Assembly (NCBI GenBank): GCA_900548275.1
Contig: URJY01000002.1
Location: 209,527-273,526 of the forward strand
Reading direction: 5' to 3'
Source of the DNA: an uncultured Opitutales bacterium
GTDB lineage: Bacteria; Verrucomicrobiota; Verrucomicrobiia; Opitutales; Intestinicryptomonadaceae
DNA: 64,000 nt
The notes beneath the pieces were generated by a model, which did not search any database, was not told the DNA's origin, and saw nothing but the letters and a program-made list of their open reading frames with translations. Below, piece by piece: positions 23,388-30,454 of this stretch. How positions within the stretch are numbered: position 1 is the stretch's first letter; each line of letters starts with the position of its first letter. A program made the position numbers and the translations under genes.

Positions 23388-25553
23388 ATGAAAAAGAAAT
23401 TCAAAGTAGCGTTGGCGGGCAACCCCAACTGCGGCAAGACTTCGATTTTCAACGTGCTCACGGGCACGCGCCAGCACGTCGGCAACTACCCCGGCGTCAC
23501 CGTCGAGAGCAAGTCGGGACACTTCGAAATCGGAGACATCGAAATCGAACTCGTAGACCTCCCCGGCGTCTACTCGCTTTCCTCGGGCTCGCCCGAAGAG
23601 GAGGTAGTGTTCGACGAACTGACAAAGGAGGGCATCGACCTTATCCTCAACGTGGTGGACTCGTCGATTCCCCGCCGCAGTCTCTATCTGACCACGCAGC
23701 TCGCCGAGCTCCACATCCCGATGCTTCTGGCGTTCAATATGAGCGACGACGCGCGCAAGCGCGGCTTGGACTTCGACATCCCCAAGCTCGAAAAATACTT
23801 CGGCTCGCCCATCGTAAAGACAATCGGCCGCACGGGCGAAGGCGTTAAAGACCTCGTCGCCGCCATTGCAAAGACCCTCAAGGCTCTCCCCGCACACGGT
23901 TCGCCCATGCTCTCGTACGGCGCGGACGTCGACGACGCAATCAAGGCGGTGGCAGACAAAATCGACGCGCTCAAAATCAAGCGTTTTGCGCACATCCCGT
24001 CGAGATTCTTCGCAATCAAGCTCCTCGAAAACGACTCCTGCACCGCAAAAATCGGCGACTTCGAGCCCGTAAAGAGCGAGGTTGCCGAGCAAATCAAGCA
24101 CCTTTCAAAGAGCCACGCCATCGACGACGCCGAAAGCTTTATGGCTGACCGCCGCTATGCGATGCTCGCGGGCGCGTGCAGCGACGCCGTGAAAATCACG
24201 CGCGAACGCCGCCGCGAAATCTCCGACAAAATCGACGCGGTAATGACGAACAAGTTCTTCGGGCTTCCGCTGTTCCTGTTCATCATCTACGCGATGTTCT
24301 TCTTTACCTTCACCTGCGCCGACCCGTTTATGGGTATGATTGAGGACGCCTTCGGATGGCTTTCCGACACAATCAAGGGCGTATGGAGCGAAGACACCCT
24401 GCCGTTCTGGCGCGCAATGGTTACCGACGGTATCATCGGCGGCGTGGGCGGCGTAATAGTATTTCTGCCAAATATCCTGTTTTTGTTTTTTGCGATAGCA
24501 ATTCTCGAAGATTCAGGTTACATGGCTCGCGCCGCGTTCGTAATGGACGGCATTATGAGAAAGTTCGGACTTCAGGGACGTTCGTTTGTTCCGCTCGTTC
24601 TCGGTTTCGGCTGCAACGTTCCCGCGATTATGGCTACCCGCTGTATCGAATCGGAACGCGACAGAATCACGACCATAATGGTGCTTCCCCTTATGAGCTG
24701 CGGCGCGCGCCTACCGATTTACGCTTTAATCATTCCGGCATTCTTTGCGGCTAAGTATCAGGCGGCGATGATGTGGTTGATATACGTCATAGGTGTAGTA
24801 GTTGCGCTGTTCGCCGCCAAGTTGATGAGGAAAACCCTCTTCAAGGGAGACGGCGAAGTATATCTGATGGAACTTCCCCCGTATAGATTGCCGACCCTTC
24901 GAAGCCTTATGCTCCACATGTGGGACAGAGGCAAAATGTACCTGCACAAGGCGGGGACTATAATCTTGGCGACTTCGATAATCCTGTTCATCGCCAATAC
25001 GTACCCCGAAAAAACCGAGTTCTCGAAAGACTACGACGCCCTCGTAGAGCAGGTTCAAAAGGACGGCAAAGCCAAGAACCTCTCCGAAGAGAAAATCGAA
25101 GAGTCGGTTGCCGAACTTGAAAACGAAAAGAGCGCGGAAGCCCTCGAGTACACTACTTCGGGCAGAATCGGCAAGTTCCTCGAACCCGTCTTCAAGCCCA
25201 TCGGCTTCGACTGGAAGCTCACCACGGCAAGCATCGGCGCGTTGGCGGCAAAGGAAGTGTTCGTATCGCAGCTCGGCATTCTCTATGCCGAAGGCGAAGC
25301 CGACGAAGAATCCGAAACCCTGCGCGAAAAGTTGGCGAAGAACTACACTCCCCTGCAGGGCTTCTGTATGATGATATTCTCGCTGATGTCGATTCCCTGC
25401 TTGGCGACGCTCGCCGTTCTCAAGCGCGAAGTAAATTCGTGGAAGTTGACGATAGCGGAGGCAATCGGGTTGTTCGTGCTCGCGTATGTGGCGACATTCC
25501 TGGTCTACCAAATCGGTACGATGTTGGACATCGGCACAAAATTGATTTCATAA
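23388..25553 (+). CDS. feoB: Ferrous iron transporter FeoB
   Basis: 721-residue inner-membrane ferrous transporter. The N-terminal G domain has GNPNCGKTS (P-loop, about 11-19), VTVESKSG (G2 region), DLPGVYSL (G3) and FNMSDDA (G4). The membrane part carries two gate repeats with conserved MARAAFVMDGIMRKFGLQGRSFVPLVLGFGCNVPAIMATR, including the Cys proposed to bind iron, and a later FCMMIFSLMSIPCLATLAV segment. Length is normal for single-chain FeoB. It sits in an operon with a porin, feoA and a Cys-rich accessory protein. Confidence 0.97.
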   Translation: MKKKFKVALAGNPNCGKTSIFNVLTGTRQHVGNYPGVTVESKSGHFEIGDIEIELVDLPGVYSLSSGSPEEEVVFDELTKEGIDLILNVVDSSIPRRSLYLTTQLAELHIPMLLAFNMSDDARKRGLDFDIPKLEKYFGSPIVKTIGRTGEGVKDLVAAIAKTLKALPAHGSPMLSYGADVDDAIKAVADKIDALKIKRFAHIPSRFFAIKLLENDSCTAKIGDFEPVKSEVAEQIKHLSKSHAIDDAESFMADRRYAMLAGACSDAVKITRERRREISDKIDAVMTNKFFGLPLFLFIIYAMFFFTFTCADPFMGMIEDAFGWLSDTIKGVWSEDTLPFWRAMVTDGIIGGVGGVIVFLPNILFLFFAIAILEDSGYMARAAFVMDGIMRKFGLQGRSFVPLVLGFGCNVPAIMATRCIESERDRITTIMVLPLMSCGARLPIYALIIPAFFAAKYQAAMMWLIYVIGVVVALFAAKLMRKTLFKGDGEVYLMELPPYRLPTLRSLMLHMWDRGKMYLHKAGTIILATSIILFIANTYPEKTEFSKDYDALVEQVQKDGKAKNLSEEKIEESVAELENEKSAEALEYTTSGRIGKFLEPVFKPIGFDWKLTTASIGALAAKEVFVSQLGILYAEGEADEESETLREKLAKNYTPLQGFCMMIFSLMSIPCLATLAVLKREVNSWKLTIAEAIGLFVLAYVATFLVYQIGTMLDIGTKLIS

Positions 25554-25572
25554 CAAAAGAAAGGGAAATACA

Positions 25573-25758
25573 ATGGAAACTGCAATATCCGTAATACTTG
25601 GCGTAATACTCGCATATCTGGCAATTATGGCAATCTCCAAAAGCATCAAAAAAGTCGCCAATGGCGAATGTTCCTGCGGCGGTACTTGCGGATGCAAATG
25701 CGGATGCCATTGTGCCCCAAAAAAACATTGGGACGATGCCTCGAGCCACAAAGCCTAA
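25573..25758 (+). CDS. FeoB-associated Cys-rich membrane protein
   Basis: 61 residues: one N-terminal membrane helix (VILGVILAYLAIMAI), a basic linker and a Cys-rich tail with six Cys in CSCGGTCGCKCGCHC followed by histidines. It matches the small FeoB-associated Cys-rich proteins found downstream of feoB in many bacteria, whose role is unproven but may be metal binding or relay. A ribosome binding site (AAAGGGAAA) precedes the ATG. Confidence 0.85.
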   Translation: METAISVILGVILAYLAIMAISKSIKKVANGECSCGGTCGCKCGCHCAPKKHWDDASSHKA

Positions 25759-25812
25759 GGGCATCCGTTCCAATCAAACAGATTTCTTCTAATCATAATT
25801 ACGCTGTCAAGT

Positions 25813-25841
25813 CCGCGAATCGCAAGATTCGCGGGCTTTTT
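25813..25841 (+). terminator. Terminator of the porin-feo operon
   Basis: CCGCGAAT pairs with ATTCGCGG around CGCAAG and is followed by GCTTTTTG. Confidence 0.85.
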
Positions 25842-25862
25842 GCAATGGAGAAACCCGCGACG

Positions 25863-26006
25863 GCAGGCTGCAGCCTGCACGGCTATGGAACTTCGTTCCT
25901 TCTTGTGATACTGCGCGGCAACTATAGTTGCCGCTTTTCCCGTATAGATACGCATTGAGCGGCGGATTCCCGCCGCTCAATCGCTTTGTTAACGCGAACT
26001 TGTTTA
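25863..26006. repeat. Dispersed palindromic repeat, family A, copy 2
   Basis: The first 77 bases differ from copy 1 (234-310) at only two positions. The last hairpin is replaced: instead of CATTG-CTTCG-CAATG there is a 12-bp stem ATTGAGCGGCGG/CCGCCGCTCAAT, while the flanks (acg before, ctttgtt and cgaactt after) are conserved. Sequence changes but pairing is kept. Confidence 0.8.
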
Positions 26007-26285
26007 ATGAATAATGAATAATGAAAAATGAATAATTGGGGGTTGCTCCGCTTTGCGGGGCAACCCCTATTGTCTCACTGGTGTTGTACGTTGTTTCGGT
26101 GGATGTCTTAGTGAAAAGATATTACCGATATAAGGAACGATAGCCTGTGCTGTTACGAGTGCCTTGAAAAATTCGAATTATCCGTAAACTCAAAGCAAGC
26201 TACTAAAATAAAAGAATTCGCCTGCGGGAGTCGAGGGCGCGAATGCGCCCCAATTATTCATTTTTCATTATTCATTTTTCATTAA
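26004..26285. mobile_element. MITE-like unit with 38-bp inverted ends (repeat family B)
   Basis: The left end (26004-26042) and right end (26248-26285) are inverted copies with about one mismatch; both are built from TTAATGAATAATG-like motifs finishing in ATTGGGG. Next to each arm is a hairpin of different sequence (GGGGTTGC.../GCAACCCC on the left, GGGCGC-GAAT-GCGCCC on the right). No transposase frame lies inside. A third copy sits at 40438-40526. Confidence 0.55.
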
Positions 26286-26297
26286 GAAAACGGGCGT

Positions 26298-27680
26298 CTA
26301 AGCCTTGGCAGACGCGTTTTCCGACGAACCGCCGCCGAACGACTTGTGGTCGTCCGATTCCCAATCCGACGGAATTTCGCCCTCGCGGTAGCGCATCTTC
26401 ACGTAGTCGCGGATAGGCGCGCCCACGTACACTTGGCGCGGACGGCTGATTCTGCCCTTTACCTGCGAGGCAACTTCGCGCCAGTGCGCAATCCACCCCG
26501 GCATTCTGCCTATCGCGAAGATAACCGTGAACATATCGGTAGGCATACCGATTGCCTTCAAAATTATGCCGCTGTAGAAGTCGACATTCGGATACAGGTT
26601 GCGCGAAATGAAATAGTCGTCGCTTCTCGCCATATCCTCGAGCCGTTGGGCGATGTCCAAGAGCGGGTCTTTGACCTTTACGATTTTCAGAACCTTGTCA
26701 GCCGCGGCGCGCAGAATCTTTGCACGGGGGTCGTAGGTTTTGTAAAGTCTGTGTCCGAAGCCCATCAGGCGGCGTTTGCCCTGTTTTGCGGCTTCGACAA
26801 ACGCGCTGCCGTCGTCGCCGCTGCGGTAGATTTCCTCGAGCATCTGGATGACCTGCTGGTTCGCGCCGCCGTGGAGGGGGCCCCAGAGCGCGCATACGCC
26901 AGCCGAAACCGACGCAAACAAATTCGCGCCAGAGCTTGCAACCATCCGCACGGTCGATGTCGAGCAGTTCTGCTCGTGGTCGGCGTGGAGAAGCAGAATG
27001 AGGTCGAGAGCCTTTGTGATGTCGTCGTGCGGGTAGTACTCGTGGTACGGCTCGGTGAACATCATATGCAGGAAATTCTGGCTGTAGCCCAAGTCGCGCT
27101 TGGGGTAGATGAGAGGCAGACCGTTTTTCATCCTGTAAGCCATTGCGGCGATTGTGCGGACTTTGCTCAAAAGCAGCGCCGCGGCGTCGTCGAAGTGCTC
27201 CAAATCCTGCTCGCGGTGGTTCGTGACCATATTCGGGTAGTAGCAACCGACCGAATTGAGCAGGGACGAAAGAATGGCCATCGGGTGCGCCGTGAACGGG
27301 AAGCCGCCGTCGAAAAAGTGCATCATACCTTCGTGGAGGCTCGCATTGCGCAGAACCTTTTGCGAGAACGCGCTCATCTGTTTGCGCGTGGGAAGTTCGC
27401 CGTAGATTATCAGATACGCCGTTTCGATGAACGTCGAATTTTCGGCGAGCACTTCGATTGGAATACCCCTGTAGCAGAGAATGCCCTTTTCGCCGTTGAT
27501 GTAGGTAATTTCGCTCTTGCACGAACCCGTGTTTGCGAAGCCCTCGTCGAGCGTGATATAGCCCGTCTGCGAGCGCAATTTGGAAATGTCTATGGCCTTG
27601 TCGCCCGCCGTGCCCTCTACGATGGGGAGCTCGTAAGTTTTCTGGTCTAAAATAATCTTTGCTTTTTCGGGACTTGTCAT
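26298..27680 (-). CDS. gltA: Citrate synthase
   Basis: 460 residues, type II (hexameric-like) citrate synthase condensing oxaloacetate and acetyl-CoA. Conserved pieces are LHADHEQNCSTSTVRMVASSGAN, GPLHGGANQQVIQML (catalytic His) and GFGHRLYKTYDPRAKIL (second His), with the catalytic Asp in VDFYSGI. Start at MTSPEKAKIILD; a longer in-frame version reads through the upstream spacer. The C-terminus ends in a low-complexity GGGSSENASAKA tail. Downstream lies the repeat cluster. Upstream is hisH in the same direction. Confidence 0.96.
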   Translation of the reverse strand: MTSPEKAKIILDQKTYELPIVEGTAGDKAIDISKLRSQTGYITLDEGFANTGSCKSEITYINGEKGILCYRGIPIEVLAENSTFIETAYLIIYGELPTRKQMSAFSQKVLRNASLHEGMMHFFDGGFPFTAHPMAILSSLLNSVGCYYPNMVTNHREQDLEHFDDAAALLLSKVRTIAAMAYRMKNGLPLIYPKRDLGYSQNFLHMMFTEPYHEYYPHDDITKALDLILLLHADHEQNCSTSTVRMVASSGANLFASVSAGVCALWGPLHGGANQQVIQMLEEIYRSGDDGSAFVEAAKQGKRRLMGFGHRLYKTYDPRAKILRAAADKVLKIVKVKDPLLDIAQRLEDMARSDDYFISRNLYPNVDFYSGIILKAIGMPTDMFTVIFAIGRMPGWIAHWREVASQVKGRISRPRQVYVGAPIRDYVKMRYREGEIPSDWESDDHKSFGGGSSENASAKA

Positions 27681-27763
27681 AATCGTAAAAAAACGGTCGG
27701 AGAAAAATTCTCGATGTTTCAATAATTAAGAGTTCGCTGCGTTTCGCAACAAAAAAAACCCTT

Positions 27764-28384
27764 TTACCTTGCCGCCAAGAAGTTCGCGTAGAGCTTCAAG
27801 CCCTTCGACTGGCTCTTTTCGGGGTGGAACTGCGTGGCTACCAAATTGCCTTTCGATACGGCACTTGCGAAAGTGCAACCGCCGTATTCCGTAGTTCCCA
27901 AAACTATCTCCGACTGCGGGGTATCGACATAGTAGCTGTGCACGAAATAGAACTGGTCGGCGTCGCCGATTCCGTCGAGAAGCTTTCCGCCCAAATTGCG
28001 GTCGAACTTCACGTTGTCCCAACCCATATGCGGCACTTTGAACTGTTTGGGCAGGCGCAATTTTCTGACATTGCCCTTGAAGACGCCAAGGCACTCCACA
28101 TCGCCCTCTTCGGAGTATTCGAACAACGCCTGCAACCCGAGGCAGATTCCGAAGAACGGCTTGTCGGCGGCAATCCAGTCGCGAATCGCCGAATCGAAAC
28201 CCGTCGATTTCAGAAGCTTTACCGTGTCGACAATGCAGCCCTGTCCGGGGAAAACGAGAATGTCGTCGGGCGACATTTCGGACGGCTTCGAAATAATACG
28301 CGCCTGCGCCCCGACGTATTGCCAAGCGCGAAAGACGCTTTTCAAATTGCCCATTCCGTAATCTATGACCGCCACATTTTTCAT
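27764..28384 (-). CDS. hisH: Imidazole glycerol phosphate synthase, glutaminase subunit HisH
   Basis: 206 residues, class I glutamine amidotransferase. Start at MKNVAVIDYGMGNLKSV; the nucleophile Cys81 lies in FFGICLGLQALFEYSEE, with FVHSYYVDTP and the His/Glu of QFHPEKSQSKGLKLYANF completing the triad. It provides ammonia to HisF for histidine and AICAR synthesis. HisF and the rest of the his pathway are not nearby, so the gene is detached from a his operon here. Confidence 0.95.
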   Translation of the reverse strand: MKNVAVIDYGMGNLKSVFRAWQYVGAQARIISKPSEMSPDDILVFPGQGCIVDTVKLLKSTGFDSAIRDWIAADKPFFGICLGLQALFEYSEEGDVECLGVFKGNVRKLRLPKQFKVPHMGWDNVKFDRNLGGKLLDGIGDADQFYFVHSYYVDTPQSEIVLGTTEYGGCTFASAVSKGNLVATQFHPEKSQSKGLKLYANFLAAR

Positions 28385-28438
28385 AACGGACAAGAAAATA
28401 TCCGACGCGGGAAAATTGCGAGAAAAAAAGCCGCGCAA

Positions 28439-29497
28439 TTAAACCCCGACCGCCGCCTCAAGCTCGACCTCGAAAAGCAAGTCGGAACGGCACACTATGC
28501 TGTACGACGGAACGTGCGCAATCGCCCCGTTCGCCTTCGCCCAGTCCTCGAAATAGCGGTAGTATTCGGGATGTCTGCAATAGACGATGCTCCGCACGGT
28601 GTCGGAAAAATCCATTTTGCGCGACTCGAGAATCGCGCCGATTACGCGCATAGTCAAATCGACCTGCTTTTGGATGTCGCCGACAAAGGCGGTTTTGCCG
28701 CCCCACTCTATGCTCGCCGTGCCCGAGACCATCACGCGGAGGCTCGCGGGCGTTTCAAGCTCGACCGCCCTCGCAAACGAACTGCCGTACTCGGGCGCGC
28801 CGCATTGCAGGGGCGATTCCACCTCCGAAACGGCACACTTCCCGATTTTTCTGACGGCAATCGCGCCGCTCGTAATCAGCGCGCCTGCGGGGTTGGGCGC
28901 GCCTATGCCCGTGCTCGCGGGAAGAAGTTTTTCGAAAATTTTCCTGTCGGAATAGAACTTCGTACGCGCCCTGTTGAAGTCGTCGTACCACGCAAGGATG
29001 TCGTCGTTGTAAAACCACGTCCTTGCGATGTCGGTATACGCAAAGCCGAAAAGCCCGAGTGCACGCTCGAGACGCTCGAGGTTGTCGATTGTATGCTCGT
29101 ACGGCTGCGAATTGGGAACGCCCGAAACCACGCCGAACGTGCGGCAGTATTCGAAAAATCCGTCGCTATAACGCACCGCCCTCAGACCGTCGGCGGTCGA
29201 CGCAAATTCGGGAACACAGCCGAAAACAGCCGTGATGTGCGCGCCGCCAATGACGGGCTGCGAAACTTCGTCCAACGGCAGAATCCTGTTGACGGGGTAC
29301 GCCGCGCCGCGCGTGAAATCGGCAACCGCCGAATCCGCAAACGAACCTGCGCAAACCTCGAGTCCGACAACCTGTGCGGAATTTAGGCGCAGAATTTCCG
29401 CCGCCCTTTCGAACTCCGATTGCGCGGCGTCCGCCGTCGAAAACACCAGCGGAATGTGGATTTCTCCGATACCGTTGTTGAGAAGAATTTTTTTCAT
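28439..29497 (-). CDS. RidA-fold protein resembling chorismatases (FkbO/Hyg5 type)
   Basis: 352 residues starting at MKKILLNNGIGEIHIPLVF. Layout suggests two trimerisation-type RidA/YjgF halves: RVMVSGTASIEWGGKTAFVGDIQKQVDLTMRVIGAILE is a RidA-like core, followed by VRSIVYCRHPEYYRYFEDWAKANG and VPSYSIVCRSDLLFEVELEAAV. The same arrangement is known in the chorismatase family, which hydrolyses chorismate in secondary metabolism, although many relatives are uncharacterised. Upstream of hisH in the same orientation. Chorismate activity is an inference; a Rid-type deaminase is the alternative. Confidence 0.6.
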   Translation of the reverse strand: MKKILLNNGIGEIHIPLVFSTADAAQSEFERAAEILRLNSAQVVGLEVCAGSFADSAVADFTRGAAYPVNRILPLDEVSQPVIGGAHITAVFGCVPEFASTADGLRAVRYSDGFFEYCRTFGVVSGVPNSQPYEHTIDNLERLERALGLFGFAYTDIARTWFYNDDILAWYDDFNRARTKFYSDRKIFEKLLPASTGIGAPNPAGALITSGAIAVRKIGKCAVSEVESPLQCGAPEYGSSFARAVELETPASLRVMVSGTASIEWGGKTAFVGDIQKQVDLTMRVIGAILESRKMDFSDTVRSIVYCRHPEYYRYFEDWAKANGAIAHVPSYSIVCRSDLLFEVELEAAVGV

Positions 29498-29648
29498 ACA
29501 GTCCTGCTTTTCTCGGGAATGGAAGCCATTCCCGCCCCCTTTCAAAACTAATCGAAAGGCAAAAAACAGAGAAAGTCAATACTTCTAAATCAATCAGTGA
29601 AAGTTTTATTGAAATATGAAACAACCCGGAAATTCGGGCGGGCGACAA

Positions 29649-30320
29649 TCAGACGCGTTTTACTTTCACGAACTTCATCTGTTTACGGCGGAGCGCAATT
29701 TCGGTATCGTTTACCTTCAGCAAAACGGGGTCGCCGAAAGGCCCGTCGCGCACGATTTCGACAACCGCACCGGAAACCAGACCGATACCGGCAAACGTGC
29801 CGATTTTCCCGATTCTCGCGCCGACCGAAATGACTGTTGCGGGAACGCCTGCGGGAAGCAGGTCGAGCGTGAAAATTTCGGGGAGTTCCGACATTTCGGA
29901 AGCCTCCGCCACTGCGGATTCCGCCGCTTCGCCCCTGCCGAGCGTTTTCAAGAATTTGATAAGTTTTCGCATAATGCCGTCCTCGAGCGCGTGCTCCATT
30001 TTACATGCCGCCATATCCGCCGAAGACGCGTTCACGCCGAGCACGTCGGTAAAGAAGCTGCTCAGAAGCTCGTGCTTGCGGCGGACGGAATCGGCAACAG
30101 CCCTGCCCTCTTTGGTAAGCCTCACGGGCTTGTATTTTTCGTACTCGACAAGCCCGCGTTCGGCGAGCGCATTGAGCGCGGCGGTTACGGACGGTTTTTT
30201 TACGGACATCGCCTTTGCGATGTCGGTGGGTCTGGCAGTACCGTGCTTGGCTTCCAATGAAGCTATTGCCTCGAGATAGTCCTCAAGATTTTCCGATAAT
30301 TTCTGCCGACATTCGTCCAT
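29649..30320 (-). CDS. DtxR-family metal-dependent regulator with C-terminal FeoA domain
   Basis: 223 residues. N-terminal winged helix-turn-helix (NLEDYLEAIASLEAKHGTARPTDIAKAMSVKKPSVTAALNALAERGLVEYEKY), a metal-binding dimerisation part (RRKHELLSSFFTDVLGV and CKMEHALEDGIMRKLIKFL, where Cys/Met, Glu and His ligands are expected), and a C-terminal FeoA/SH3 domain (LLPAGVPATVISVGARIG ... VEIVRDGPFGDPVLLKVNDTEIALRRKQM). It is a probable iron or manganese sensor that could act at the palindromes upstream of the porin-feo operon 8 kb away. Its own upstream region shows no matching site. Confidence 0.92.
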   Translation of the reverse strand: MDECRQKLSENLEDYLEAIASLEAKHGTARPTDIAKAMSVKKPSVTAALNALAERGLVEYEKYKPVRLTKEGRAVADSVRRKHELLSSFFTDVLGVNASSADMAACKMEHALEDGIMRKLIKFLKTLGRGEAAESAVAEASEMSELPEIFTLDLLPAGVPATVISVGARIGKIGTFAGIGLVSGAVVEIVRDGPFGDPVLLKVNDTEIALRRKQMKFVKVKRV

Positions 30321-30397
30321 ATTCCAAAGTCTAAATAGAATCGGCTCGGCGGGAAATTGTCAAATATAAACATAGCAATGCGCGCGCCGTTCGGCGC

Positions 30398-30431
30398 AAA
30401 AAAAACGCCCCGAATTTTGCCGATTCGGAGC
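30398..30431 (-). terminator. Terminator of the autotransporter gene
   Basis: On the minus strand GCTCCGAAT pairs with ATTCGGGGC (one G-T pair) and is followed by eight T. Confidence 0.8.
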
Positions 30432-30454
30432 GTTTGCAAATTCCCTTTTGCGGA

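Larger units (their letters stand above)
25759..26297. other. Intergenic region with a terminator and structured repeats
   Basis: No gene recognised in about 540 bases. It holds the feo operon terminator, a second copy of repeat family A and a 282-base unit bounded by inverted copies of repeat family B. The interior (about 26100-26240) is A/T-rich and has no long frame. Confidence 0.75.

Noticed and set aside
26100..26247. Possible small RNA or tRNA inside the family B unit
   Set aside because: I could not fold a cloverleaf or find a promoter and terminator pair; only A/T-rich sequence is visible.
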